A stretch of 64,000 bases of DNA from an uncultured Eubacterium sp. (GTDB lineage Bacteria > Bacillota > Clostridia > Lachnospirales > Lachnospiraceae): the NCBI GenBank assembly GCA_947089855.1, contig CAMUML010000010.1, positions 21,393 to 85,392 on the forward strand, given 5' to 3'. The position numbers and the translations under genes are program-made. Positions 36,981-45,664 of the stretch are shown here, piece by piece. Under the pieces are notes generated by a model. That model searched no databases, had not been told where the DNA came from, and saw nothing but the letters and a program-made list of their open reading frames with translations. Within the stretch, counting starts at the first letter, position 1. Each line of letters begins with the position of its first letter.

Positions 36981-38078
36981 ATGATTTTGAAAAAAAGGCT
37001 ATTATCGTTATGGATTGCGGTTTTAACAGGCGGTGTACTGCTTTCCGCATGCGGCAGCAGCGCTGGCAGTAAAAATAGCGGCCAGCAAGGGGACGCAACG
37101 GCAGATGGTTCCGGTCATGCGGGACAGGCAGGAAAAACAGGCGGGCCAGATAACAATGCAGACGCAAAACAAGAAGACGTGCCGGATAATGATACGGGTG
37201 AAAAAAAGGCAGATGTGCCAGATAATGATACAGGTGAAAAAAAGGCAGATGTGCCGGATAATGATACAGGTACAAAAAAGGCGGGCGAACCAGATACAAG
37301 GCAAGACTTGGAGCCGGCAGAAATACAGGTATTTATAGCGGCAAGCTTACATATGGTTATGGAGGAGCTGGCGGAGAAGTTTTGTGAAATACACCCGCAG
37401 GTAGAAGTTACCTATAATGCAGACAGTTCCGGTACGCTGATGACGCAGATTCAAGAAGGTTATGCGTGTGACATTTTCTTTTCCGCAGCACAAAAACAAA
37501 TGGACCAGTTGGAAGCAGATGGTTTGATACGGGAAGGGACTAGGGCCAATGTTGTGAATAACCAGGTAGTCGTTATTTCGAGAAAAGGCAGCGGGACAAA
37601 GGTTACCGGGCTTTCAGACATGCACAAGGCGGAAAGCATTGCACTGGCGGGCGGCAGCGTCCCAGTTGGTAAATATACAAGGCAGGCCCTGGTAAATTTG
37701 AACATACTGCAACAGGAAGGAGAACCAGCGGACATTACAACCAAGCAGGTATCGGATGCCCTAGGGGGCGTGGAAATCAGTGAACAGGATAATGTAAGCA
37801 AAGTCCTTTCTGCTGTTTTGGAAGGTTCCTGTGAGGTAGGGACGACTTATTATTCAGATACTTATGGATATGAAAAAGAACTGGACATTTTAGAAACAGT
37901 CGGTTATGATTTGACAGGGAATGTGGTTTATCCGATTGCACTGGTGGTAAATGGGGAAGCGGCAGATGCACAAGAAAAAGCGGCGGAAGCGTTTTTGGAA
38001 TATGTATTGTCAGAGGAAGCAAAAGAGGTATTCCAGGCGTATTATTTTGATACAGATATAAAAGAAAACAGTCAATAG
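36981..38078 (+). CDS. modA: Molybdate ABC transporter substrate-binding lipoprotein
   Basis: 365 residues. A lipoprotein signal ends in LLSAC (Cys about residue 23). A charged linker (about 30-110) contains a 12-residue tandem repeat, after which the ModA domain begins: IQVFIAASLHMVMEELAEKF, YNADSSGTLMTQIQEG, DIFFSAAQKQMDQLE, GGVEISEQDNVSKVL and the late YYSDTYGYEKEL. It captures molybdate (or tungstate) outside the membrane for ModBC. The linker is unusually long for ModA, which normally has about 250 residues after the signal. Confidence 0.9.
   Translation: MILKKRLLSLWIAVLTGGVLLSACGSSAGSKNSGQQGDATADGSGHAGQAGKTGGPDNNADAKQEDVPDNDTGEKKADVPDNDTGEKKADVPDNDTGTKKAGEPDTRQDLEPAEIQVFIAASLHMVMEELAEKFCEIHPQVEVTYNADSSGTLMTQIQEGYACDIFFSAAQKQMDQLEADGLIREGTRANVVNNQVVVISRKGSGTKVTGLSDMHKAESIALAGGSVPVGKYTRQALVNLNILQQEGEPADITTKQVSDALGGVEISEQDNVSKVLSAVLEGSCEVGTTYYSDTYGYEKELDILETVGYDLTGNVVYPIALVVNGEAADAQEKAAEAFLEYVLSEEAKEVFQAYYFDTDIKENSQ
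37176..37283 (+). repeat. 36-bp tandem repeat in the modA linker
   Basis: Three units at 37176, 37212 and 37248 code DVPDNDTGEKKA with minor changes. It lies between lipid anchor and binding domain, so unit number would set the tether length. Confidence 0.9.
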
Positions 38079-38092
38079 CCAGGGTGGACCGG

Positions 38093-38797
38093 ATGGATAA
38101 TATTATAGGTTTTTTGGAGTATATGGACTGGAGCCCGCTGTTAATTTCCCTAAAAACCGGTGTTGTGGCAACGGCTATTTCGTTCTTTTTGGGGATATTT
38201 GCCGCATGGCGCTCGATGAAAGCGCCAACAGGCAAACGGGCAATAGCCGATGGTATATTGACGCTTCCGATGGTGCTGCCTCCGACGGTAGCGGGCTTTT
38301 TCCTGTTGCTTTTATTTAGCAGGCGCAGGCCGCTTGGAATATTTTTGTATGAAAAATTTTCAATCAAGGTCGTCCAGTCTTGGCTTGGGTGTATCATTGC
38401 GGCAACGGTCATTGCATTCCCGCTGATGTACCGGAGTGCCAGGGCGGCGTTTGAACAGCTGGATGTGAACCTGATTTATGCCGGGCGCACGCTTGGGATG
38501 TCGGAAACTAGGATATTTTTTCAGGTTGTAATCCCGGCTGCCTGGCCAGGTATCCTTTCTGGCACCATCCTGACATTTGCCAGGGCGCTGGGCGAATATG
38601 GCGCGACTTCTATGCTTGCCGGGAATATTCCAGGCAAGACGGGGACAATTTCACAGAAAATTGCAATGGTGATCCAGGATGGCGATTACCAGACGGCGGG
38701 TGTATGGACATTGCTGGTTATATTAATCGCTTTTGTAATTATACTGTCCATGAACCTGGTATCTGGAAAAAAAGGGAATCAGGGGAAACGCTGGTAG
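38093..38797 (+). CDS. modB: Molybdate ABC transporter permease
   Basis: About 234 residues with five to six membrane segments and the ABC-permease coupling motif region GRTLGMSETRIFFQVVIPAA then WPGILSGTILTFARALGEYG, typical of ModB. ATG 38093 is preferred (AGGGTGG five bases upstream); a GTG three codons earlier is the alternative. It forms the membrane channel with ModC. The gap to modA is short and to modC is filled by a repeat array. Confidence 0.9.
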   Translation: MDNIIGFLEYMDWSPLLISLKTGVVATAISFFLGIFAAWRSMKAPTGKRAIADGILTLPMVLPPTVAGFFLLLLFSRRRPLGIFLYEKFSIKVVQSWLGCIIAATVIAFPLMYRSARAAFEQLDVNLIYAGRTLGMSETRIFFQVVIPAAWPGILSGTILTFARALGEYGATSMLAGNIPGKTGTISQKIAMVIQDGDYQTAGVWTLLVILIAFVIILSMNLVSGKKGNQGKRW

Positions 38798-38938
38798 TAA
38801 AAAGAAACGATAAGGAAAACAGGGGGAGATGGCAGTAAAAAGAAAAGGGAAGGAAAACGGGGAAAGATGGCAGTAAAAAGAAAAGGGAAGGAAAACAGGG
38901 GAAGCCGACCGTAAAAAGAAAAGGGTGCAGGAAACAGC
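38793..38938 (+). repeat. 38-bp tandem repeat between modB and modC
   Basis: Units start at 38793, 38831, 38869 and (32 bp, diverged) 38907, each GGCAGTAAAAAGAAAAGGGA-like with AAGGAAAAC. The first overlaps the end of modB (its stop codon TAG lies in the unit) and the last ends at the modC start and supplies its purine-rich ribosome site. Confidence 0.9.
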
Positions 38939-40048
38939 ATGGATATAGAAGTACAGATCAAGAAAAAACTGGGTTCCTTTTGCCTGGATATACAGTTTCA
39001 GCCCCAGGCTGCCCGTATCGGGATTTTGGGGGCATCCGGATGCGGAAAGAGCATGGCGCTGCGCAGCATTGCCGGGATTGAAACACCGGATGCGGGGTAT
39101 ATCCGCATTGCAGGCAGGGTGCTGTATGATTCCAAGGCAAAACGGGATGTAAAACCGCAAAAGCGTGGGATTGGCTATTTATTTCAAAATTATGCGCTTT
39201 TTCCGACGATGACGGCGGCACAAAATATTGCGGCAGGCATTCGGGGGTCAAGGGCAGAAAAAAAGAAGCGTGCCGAAGAAATGATCGCTAAATTCCATTT
39301 GGATGGCCTGGCGGGGCGCCTGCCGTCGGAATTGTCTGGCGGGCAGCAGCAGCGGGTTGCACTTGCACGGATTATGGCCAGCCAGCCCGAGGTAATCTTG
39401 CTGGATGAACCATTTTCGGCATTGGATGTTTTTTTAAAAGACCAGCTGCAAAGGGAATTGGCAGGGATGTTGGCGGATTATCCAGGTATTATCATCCTGG
39501 TTTCCCACAGCAGGGATGAAATCTACCGGTTTTGCCAGGAGCTTTTAATTATGGATCAAGGGAAAAACGTGATCTATGGCAAGACACAAGAAATATTTGA
39601 CAATCCGGTCTACCGTGAAGCAGCAAGGCTGACTGGATGTAAAAATTTTTCAAAGATCAAGATGGCCGATGCGCATACCCTGGAAGCTTCCGACTGGGGG
39701 ATTACCCTGCATGTAAAACAGGCAGTGCCCGCGCAGGCTTCCTGCATTGGCTACCGGGCGCATGATTTTATCCCAGCCTGGGGCAGCCGTCCCCAAAACA
39801 GCCTGCGGGTAACCGTGGCGCAGACGGCGCAGCTTCCGTTTGAACAAAACTTTTATTTGGAGCCGGAAGGCGCCGCGGCACAAAGGGGCGAGGTTATCTG
39901 CTGGTTTGCCCAGCGGGATGCCTTGCCGCAAATCAGGCAAAAAGGGATGCCGGACTATCTTGTTTTGCAGGAAGAAAAAATGATGTTTCTGCAGGATGCA
40001 GGGCATGGTGCTAACATAGCGGCACTTGAAAAGAAATCAATGCTATAA
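38939..40048 (+). CDS. modC: Molybdate ABC transporter ATP-binding protein
   Basis: 369 residues. Walker A GASGCGKS (31-38), signature LSGGQQQR (132-139), Walker B VILLDEPFSALD (152-163) and the switch histidine in LVSHSRDEIYR are all present. The C-terminal part (about 235-360) occupies the place of the MOP molybdate-sensing domain of ModC but is diverged. It powers molybdate import through ModB. It is the last gene of the molybdenum operon. Confidence 0.92.
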   Translation: MDIEVQIKKKLGSFCLDIQFQPQAARIGILGASGCGKSMALRSIAGIETPDAGYIRIAGRVLYDSKAKRDVKPQKRGIGYLFQNYALFPTMTAAQNIAAGIRGSRAEKKKRAEEMIAKFHLDGLAGRLPSELSGGQQQRVALARIMASQPEVILLDEPFSALDVFLKDQLQRELAGMLADYPGIIILVSHSRDEIYRFCQELLIMDQGKNVIYGKTQEIFDNPVYREAARLTGCKNFSKIKMADAHTLEASDWGITLHVKQAVPAQASCIGYRAHDFIPAWGSRPQNSLRVTVAQTAQLPFEQNFYLEPEGAAAQRGEVICWFAQRDALPQIRQKGMPDYLVLQEEKMMFLQDAGHGANIAALEKKSML

Positions 40049-40063
40049 TGGAGGGTAACGGAT

Positions 40064-41446
40064 TTGGATAGCCAAAAAATAGGGCAGGTAGAAAAACAGG
40101 GCATGGAAGTGGATTTATTAAATGGAGGTATTTTCCTGTCCATGCTCAAATTTGCAATCCCCATTTTCTTTTCCAACCTGTTCCAGCAGCTATACAACAC
40201 GATGGACACCGTTATTGTTGGGAATATTTTGGGGGAAACGTCGCTTGCAGCGATGGGTGCGGCAACACCTGTCTATGATCTGATGATCGGGTTTGCATTA
40301 GGGGTTGGGAATGGATTATCGATCGTGTCAGCCAGAAGCTATGGTTCCAAAGACCAGGAACTGCTCAAACGTTCGGTGGCCGTTTCAATCGTAATTGGGG
40401 CAGGCATCTCGCTGGTATTGACAGTGGGGGCCAGGTGGTTTTTGCTTCCGTTTATGGAGCTGCTGCATACGCCGGAAGAAATCTTATCTGAGTCCTATGG
40501 CTATATTTCGACCATCACATTGTTTACCGCTGTGATGTTTGCTTATAACCTGTGTGCGGGGATTTTAAGGGCGGTTGGGAACAGTTTTATGCCGCTTGTT
40601 TTTCTGGCGTTTTCTTCGGTGCTGAATATTGCGCTTGATTTCTTGTTTATTTCTGGCCTGCATATGGGGGTCCGGGGCGCTGCGGCTGCAACGGTGCTGG
40701 CACAGGGGGTATCTGCCGTATTATGCTTGATTTACATAAACAGCCGGGTAAAATTTTTGATACCTGGCAAAGCCCATTTTGTACCGGATAAGGAACTGTA
40801 TTTGGAAATGGCTGCGCAGGGGTTTTCGATGGGCTTTATGGGCTGTATTGTTTCGGCGGGAAGCGCCATTTTACAGATAGGCATCAATGGCTTAGGCTAC
40901 CTGGTCATTGCGGGGCATACGGCGGCAAGGAAGATATACCAGTTTGGCATGATGCCGTTTGTTGCTATGGTTATGTCGGTAGGGACATTTGCATCGCAAA
41001 ATTACGGCGCAGGGCAGATAGGCCGGATCCGCAAGGCAATGAAATACGCGTATTTATATAATATCCTGGTTACCCTTGCCATGACGGCGGTATTTGGGCT
41101 CTTTGCCCCAAAGCTGGTCCAGCTGGTTTCCGGTTCTAATGAGCGGGTCGTAATAGAAAACGGAAGCAGGTATTTAAGGGTCGTCGCACCAGCCTATATT
41201 GTATTGGGCCTGGTCAACGATACCCGGACAGCCCTGCAGTCCATTGGGAAGAAGATCCTGCCTATCCTATCCAGTGTGATAGAACTTTTTGGAAAAATAA
41301 TATTTGTATTGGCCTTTATCCCAAAATACCAGTACAATGCAGTGATTTTTTGCGAACCGGTGATCTGGTGTTTTATGGCAGTAGAGCTGCTGGCAGCTTT
41401 TTGGAGCAATGAAGAAATAAAAGGGGGTAAAGTGCATGAATCTTGA
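40064..41446 (+). CDS. MATE family efflux transporter
   Basis: 460 residues, twelve hydrophobic segments. MLKFAIPIFFSNLFQQLYNT, DTVIVGNILGETSLAAMGAA and the mid-protein FNIALDF-like stretch LNIALDFLFISGLHMGVRGA are strong MATE features. Start is TTG 40064, supported by GGAGGG nine bases upstream. It follows modC by 15 bases and could be read from the same mRNA; export of a purine-derived compound is possible but not shown. Confidence 0.9.
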   Translation: MDSQKIGQVEKQGMEVDLLNGGIFLSMLKFAIPIFFSNLFQQLYNTMDTVIVGNILGETSLAAMGAATPVYDLMIGFALGVGNGLSIVSARSYGSKDQELLKRSVAVSIVIGAGISLVLTVGARWFLLPFMELLHTPEEILSESYGYISTITLFTAVMFAYNLCAGILRAVGNSFMPLVFLAFSSVLNIALDFLFISGLHMGVRGAAAATVLAQGVSAVLCLIYINSRVKFLIPGKAHFVPDKELYLEMAAQGFSMGFMGCIVSAGSAILQIGINGLGYLVIAGHTAARKIYQFGMMPFVAMVMSVGTFASQNYGAGQIGRIRKAMKYAYLYNILVTLAMTAVFGLFAPKLVQLVSGSNERVVIENGSRYLRVVAPAYIVLGLVNDTRTALQSIGKKILPILSSVIELFGKIIFVLAFIPKYQYNAVIFCEPVIWCFMAVELLAAFWSNEEIKGGKVHES

Positions 41447-41579
41447 GGATTATACGGCATTTATTTTGGTAGAAACTATGATGGGGCTCTGGATTTTTGC
41501 CGGTTATTATATGTATAAAGGCAGACGACGCCATCTTTTTAGGATACCCAATCTGGCTTGCGTACCACAATTTGATACA

Positions 41580-41612
41580 ATGCACCCAAGCATGGCTTTG
41601 GGTGCATTTTTA
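41580..41612 (+). terminator. Intrinsic terminator after MATE gene
   Basis: ATGCACCCAA, 8-base loop, TTGGGTGCAT followed by TTTT: a perfect 10-bp stem ending the molybdenum/MATE transcript and separating it from the convergent flavin reductase. Confidence 0.85.
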
Positions 41613-41666
41613 ATGATAGGTATATTTTGCAAAAAGAAATCCCGTTGGTTTTGAAGGATGCGTTGC

Positions 41667-42170
41667 TCATCGGCCATCTGCAAGTATTTTGATTTTTGTG
41701 AAGTCCAGATTGCCGTTTTCATCCAGCCATGCTTCATCACAATGTACAGCTTCAACCGAACCAATAAAGAGGTCGTGGTCGCCGGTCCTTATACAGTCAA
41801 CTACCTTGCACTCCATTGAAATCGGGCAGTCAGAAAGCAGAGGGGCATTGACTTTCGTGCCATCCTCCCATTTCAGGTTCAAGGCTTCAAACTTGTCTTC
41901 GTCCCTGCCGGATTTGGAGCCGAGATAATAAAATTCCTGCTCAAATCCTGCTGTTGGGATGTTGACGGCAAACTCCCCGGACTCTTTCACAAGCTCCCAT
42001 GAGTAATGGTCCGGCACAATGCCGACTGCCACCATTGGCGGATTACCGGATACGTTTGCAGCATAACCGACCACAAGGGCGTTGTTCCTGCCGTCTTTTC
42101 CCCGGCAGGATACAAGCAGGTTCGGGAATGGTGAAATACAGGCTATTGGGGCTGCTAATTGTTTTTTCAT
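41667..42170 (-). CDS. Flavin reductase family protein
   Basis: 167 residues. NNALVVGYAANVSGNPPMVAVGI and the region DHYSWELVKESGEFAVNIP are the FMN-binding split-barrel signature of flavin reductase-like proteins. Such proteins reduce FMN or act as redox partners; substrate unknown. AGGAGG precedes the start by seven bases. It is downstream of the MarR gene on the same strand, with a 30-base gap, so the two form a small operon. Confidence 0.88.
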   Translation of the reverse strand: MKKQLAAPIACISPFPNLLVSCRGKDGRNNALVVGYAANVSGNPPMVAVGIVPDHYSWELVKESGEFAVNIPTAGFEQEFYYLGSKSGRDEDKFEALNLKWEDGTKVNAPLLSDCPISMECKVVDCIRTGDHDLFIGSVEAVHCDEAWLDENGNLDFTKIKILADGR

Positions 42171-42200
42171 AAAAACCTCCTGGCTTTATATTTTGAAATC

Positions 42201-42695
42201 TTACAATGTTGTATTTTCTTTCATTGATGACACAATATCAGGCTGGCCGTGGCAGCAGCAAGGCAGATTGGAAAATACTCCGATCAGAAGTTCCAGGCCT
42301 TTTTTGAAATCGGACAGGTCCTGCGGCTCCATTACTTCTAAAAGCGGGCGGAAGCACCCGGCATCATGCTCTAAAAAGTGTTCCATATACTCAGCGGCTT
42401 TATCCGTAGGACGGATTTTAATGATCCTGCGGTTGGCCGGATCATAGATGCGCTCCACAAGCTCCTGTTCCACAAGGCGGTTGACCATCTGTGTCATTTG
42501 CTGTTTCTGCATTTTGGTGTATTCTGCAAGCTCGGACATGGTCATAATTCCACCGCCCCATTGCAGAGTTCTGATGCAGTAATACATCTCAAGGCTGATC
42601 CCTTCGTCCAATAGCTGCTTGAACGGTTTTGCTATGTGGTAATTCCATAGCGGAAGCAGCGTCAGAAGCATTTCCTGTATCTGTTTAAATTCCAA
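42201..42695 (-). CDS. MarR-family regulator
   Basis: 164 residues from a TTG start with AAAGGAGG seven to eight bases upstream. The winged helix is visible as MTMSELAEYTKMQKQQMTQM, NRLVEQELVERIYDPANRR and the wing beta strand IIKIRPTDKA. It is divergent from a MATE exporter whose promoter contains a perfect palindrome, the standard layout for a repressor of a drug pump and of itself. Confidence 0.9.
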   Translation of the reverse strand: MEFKQIQEMLLTLLPLWNYHIAKPFKQLLDEGISLEMYYCIRTLQWGGGIMTMSELAEYTKMQKQQMTQMVNRLVEQELVERIYDPANRRIIKIRPTDKAAEYMEHFLEHDAGCFRPLLEVMEPQDLSDFKKGLELLIGVFSNLPCCCHGQPDIVSSMKENTTL

Positions 42696-42729
42696 CGTGG
42701 TTCCTCCTTTTCAATTTTTTGTAAAGCCC

Positions 42730-42758
42730 TTGACAAGAAACAATTCAAATTGTATAAT
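42730..42758 (+). promoter_or_regulatory. MATE/aldo-keto reductase promoter with embedded operator
   Basis: TTGACA 42730-42735, 17-base spacer, TATAAT 42753-42758. The palindrome ACAATT-CA-AATTGT (42740-42753) fills the spacer, so a bound MarR dimer would block RNA polymerase. Confidence 0.85.
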
Positions 42759-42762
42759 TGCA

Positions 42763-42807
42763 TTTACAGTAAATCTTAATTTACTAAAAAGGAACATTTA
42801 CTGTAAA
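42763..42807. promoter_or_regulatory. Inverted repeat downstream of the promoter
   Basis: TTTACAGTAAAT (42763-42774) and ATTTACTGTAAA (42796-42807) are exact reverse complements 21 bases apart. They could be a second pair of operator half-sites or a hairpin in the untranslated leader; each arm is itself a dyad (TTTAC-AG-TAAA core). Confidence 0.65.
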
Positions 42808-42889
42808 GCTATTATACATGGAGCAGAAAAGAAAAGCAAGGGCAAAATACCATTTTACAAAAAATTGATAGAAATGGAGGTTTCAGTTA

Positions 42890-44263
42890 TTGGAAAATGA
42901 AAATGAGAGTGAAAATCTGCAGCTTATGGCAAGTGCTCCTATCCCGAAAGCGATTCTGACACTTGCCATTCCCACAGTATTCAGCATGATTATTTCGCTC
43001 GTGTACAACCTGACAGACACTTATTTTATCGGCCTTCTGGATGATCCCGTGCAGCTTGGGGCCATTTCACTCGCTTTCCCGGTATTCCTTGTGTTTCAGG
43101 CGTTGGGAAATATGTTCGGTGCGGGCGCTCCATCCTACATATCCCGGTGCCTTGGGGCGGGAAAATATGACGAGGTACGCCGGACAAGTGCTGTTTCCGT
43201 TTATGTGTCTGCCGGCATGATGCTTGTACTTACTGTGGCGGGGCTGTTCTTTATGGAGCCTATTCTTGGGGTAATTGGAACCAGCAGCGATACCATAGGG
43301 CCGACACGCGATTACCTGCGGATCGTAATGGCCTGCAGCGTTGTACTGATTTTGCAGGTCATTCTTCCTGCCATGCTCCGGGCGGAAGGGAAAGTAAAAG
43401 AAGCTGTGATCGGAATGGTGATCGGAACAGTCTTAAACATTGTTCTTGATCCAGTATTCATTCTGGTTTTGGGGATGGGTGTTTCCGGCGCGGCATGGGC
43501 GACAATCATTGGAAATCTGGCGGCGGTGGTTTTTTACCTTTTTATCTATCTGCGGGGGAAAACGATTGTGTCCATCCGGCCTTGTGATTTCAAACCGAGT
43601 GTCCAGATTTTCAGGGAAGTCTTAAAGATCGGGCTACCTTCGTCTCTTTCGCAGATATTGGGCAGCGTTACAATGGTACTGTTCAATAATCTTGCGGTTG
43701 GATATGGAGACGCTGTGGTTTCTGCTTATGGTGTTGCGCTTAAAATGATCCAGATGGAGTTTATGGTCTTGTTTGGCTATATCTCCGGGTATGTGCCGTT
43801 TGCCGGTTATAACTATGGGGCGGGAAACTATAAGAGGCTGACCGGCGCCCTGAAATTTACCATGCTGACAGGAACTGTGCTCTGCCTGATCTTTATGATT
43901 CCGTTTACGGTTCTTGCGCCCGCATATATGGGTATTTTTACCAGCAGCAGGGAGATCATAGAGATTGGGACACAGTTTTTACACGCACAGGCATGGGCTG
44001 TTCCCATTATGGCGGTACAGGTTACGTTGATGAGTACTTATCAGGCCACCGGCCAGGCATTCCGGGCCATGCTGGTAAGCCTTGGGCGGCAGTGCCTTTT
44101 CTACCTCCCATATCTGTATTTGTTTAACCGCCTTTGGGGGCTTACGGGGCTTCTGCATGTCCAGATGGCATCCGATCTGTCTACCACACTGCTAAGTGTG
44201 CTGATTGGTATTCAGATGATCAAAGGGCTGTATGGCAGGCAGAAGCAGGAAAAAGACGGGTGA
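42890..44263 (+). CDS. MATE family efflux transporter under MarR control
   Basis: 457 residues, twelve hydrophobic segments. SAPIPKAILTLAIPTVFSMI, LTDTYFIGLLDDPVQLGAIS and LNIVLDPVFILVLGMGVSGA are typical of MATE exporters. Start TTG 42890 with GGAGG nine bases before it. The MarR-type operator in its promoter implies induction by a compound that releases the repressor. The aldo-keto reductase follows 34 bases downstream and probably shares the mRNA. Confidence 0.92.
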   Translation: MENENESENLQLMASAPIPKAILTLAIPTVFSMIISLVYNLTDTYFIGLLDDPVQLGAISLAFPVFLVFQALGNMFGAGAPSYISRCLGAGKYDEVRRTSAVSVYVSAGMMLVLTVAGLFFMEPILGVIGTSSDTIGPTRDYLRIVMACSVVLILQVILPAMLRAEGKVKEAVIGMVIGTVLNIVLDPVFILVLGMGVSGAAWATIIGNLAAVVFYLFIYLRGKTIVSIRPCDFKPSVQIFREVLKIGLPSSLSQILGSVTMVLFNNLAVGYGDAVVSAYGVALKMIQMEFMVLFGYISGYVPFAGYNYGAGNYKRLTGALKFTMLTGTVLCLIFMIPFTVLAPAYMGIFTSSREIIEIGTQFLHAQAWAVPIMAVQVTLMSTYQATGQAFRAMLVSLGRQCLFYLPYLYLFNRLWGLTGLLHVQMASDLSTTLLSVLIGIQMIKGLYGRQKQEKDG

Positions 44264-44297
44264 TGGAGATAACAAATAAAAACAAGGAGGATTTCAC

Positions 44298-45431
44298 ATG
44301 ATGAATACGAAAAAATTAGGATTTGGCCTGATGCGCCTGCCGCTGGCTGACCCGGCGGATACCACGAAGGTGGACTATGACACGCTGTGCAAAATGGCAG
44401 ACCGCTATATGGAAAAGGGTTTTAATTATTTTGATACGGCGTTTCCGTATCATGGCGGCGGAAACAGCGAGGTTGCGTTCCGGGAGTGCGTAGCGAAGAG
44501 GTATCCCCGTGACAGCTATACACTAACCGACAAACTGACCTTTTTTATTGTCCAGAAAGCGGAGGAACTGGAAGGTTTCTTCCAAAGCCAGCTGGAACGC
44601 TGCGGTGTGGATTACTTTGACTATTATCTATTGCACTCCATGAACAAAGAGTATCTGGAGCTGGCAGAGAGAATTGGCGCATTTGAGTTTGTGGTACAGA
44701 AGAAAGCAGAGGGGAAAATCCGTCATGTCGGCTTTTCTTTCCACGACAAGGCGGATGTGTTGGATGAATTTTTAACGCGCCATCCGGAAATGGAATATGT
44801 GCAGCTTCAGCTCAACTACGTTGATTGGGAGAATTTTGAAGTGCAGTCCCGGAAGTGTTATGAGGTGGCCGTAAAGCATAACAAGCCTGTGCTAGTTATG
44901 GAGCCGGTGAAGGGCGGCCTGCTTGCAAATGTCCCGGAGGAAGCGGAAAAACTTTTGAAAGAGTCAGGCCCGGATATGTCCGTTGCTTCGTGGGCAGTGC
45001 AGTATGTGGCCTCGCTTGAAAACGTGGTGATGGTACTCTCAGGAATGAGCAGTATGGAGCAGATGGAGGATAACCTTTCGTATATGGAGGATTTTAAGCC
45101 GCTGACGGACAGCGAGAAACAAATGGTGGAAAAAGTAGCTGAAATCATCGTTTCGAGGGAAAACATTGCCTGTACCGGCTGCCGTTACTGTGTGGACGGC
45201 TGTCCGCAGAAAATCGGGATTCCTGATTATTTCAAATTGATGAATGACATTAGCAAATTTGGGGAACCGCAGGTCATCCGTTCAAAGAATTATTATAATC
45301 ATTATACTGGAACATTGGGAATGGGAAAGGCATCTGCCTGCGTCAAGTGCGGCCAGTGTGAAAGCAAATGCCCGCAGCATCTTTCAATCATCAAATATCT
45401 GGAGGACACGGCTGGGATGCTGGAATCATAG
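44298..45431 (+). CDS. Aldo-keto reductase with C-terminal 4Fe-4S domain
   Basis: 377 residues. Residues 1-280 are the aldo/keto reductase barrel (KLGFGLMRLPL; FDTAFPYHGG with the catalytic Asp/Tyr; GKIRHVGFSFH). The C-terminus has two cysteine sets, CTGCRYCVDGCPQ and CVKCGQCESKCPQ, for two 4Fe-4S clusters. This fused form is common in anaerobes and lets ferredoxin-type electrons reach the NADP(H) site. Co-expression with a MarR-regulated pump suggests detoxification of a carbonyl or quinone. AAGGAGG precedes the start. Confidence 0.92.
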   Translation: MMNTKKLGFGLMRLPLADPADTTKVDYDTLCKMADRYMEKGFNYFDTAFPYHGGGNSEVAFRECVAKRYPRDSYTLTDKLTFFIVQKAEELEGFFQSQLERCGVDYFDYYLLHSMNKEYLELAERIGAFEFVVQKKAEGKIRHVGFSFHDKADVLDEFLTRHPEMEYVQLQLNYVDWENFEVQSRKCYEVAVKHNKPVLVMEPVKGGLLANVPEEAEKLLKESGPDMSVASWAVQYVASLENVVMVLSGMSSMEQMEDNLSYMEDFKPLTDSEKQMVEKVAEIIVSRENIACTGCRYCVDGCPQKIGIPDYFKLMNDISKFGEPQVIRSKNYYNHYTGTLGMGKASACVKCGQCESKCPQHLSIIKYLEDTAGMLES

Positions 45432-45465
45432 AGCGGGTGTAATAGAAAACAGGATAAATGAAGGA

Positions 45466-45498
45466 GCCATGAAAAGGCATGGCTGATGGCACTTTTTC
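45466..45498 (+). terminator. Probable terminator after aldo-keto reductase
   Basis: AGCCATG-AAAAGG-CATGGCT stem followed within eight bases by a T-run. The rest of the gap to 45664 shows nothing recognisable. Confidence 0.5.
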
Positions 45499-45664
45499 AT
45501 AGTAACTGTCGCATAATAATTTGTAACAAATTTGCAAGAACAACTCTGGTATATAGACATTGTAAAAAGTAGAAATAATACATATTATTTTGCGGCAGTT
45601 CCTTATACTGTTTTCCCGATACAACAGCCAGTTCTGTTTTGGGATTGTGGTGTTTTGCAGTGTA

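Noticed and set aside
30581-38938. Molybdenum-cofactor riboswitch before the molybdenum genes
   Set aside because: The gaps are short or made of tandem repeats; no candidate fold was seen.
33577-38938. CRISPR array
   Set aside because: The repeats have no unique spacers; they are head-to-tail minisatellite units, two arrays being in-frame coding sequence.
41436-41654. 72-codon ORF overlapping the end of the second MATE gene, with a good ribosome site
   Set aside because: It runs straight through the intrinsic terminator at 41580-41612 and its second half has no recognisable feature; at most a short truncated membrane peptide.
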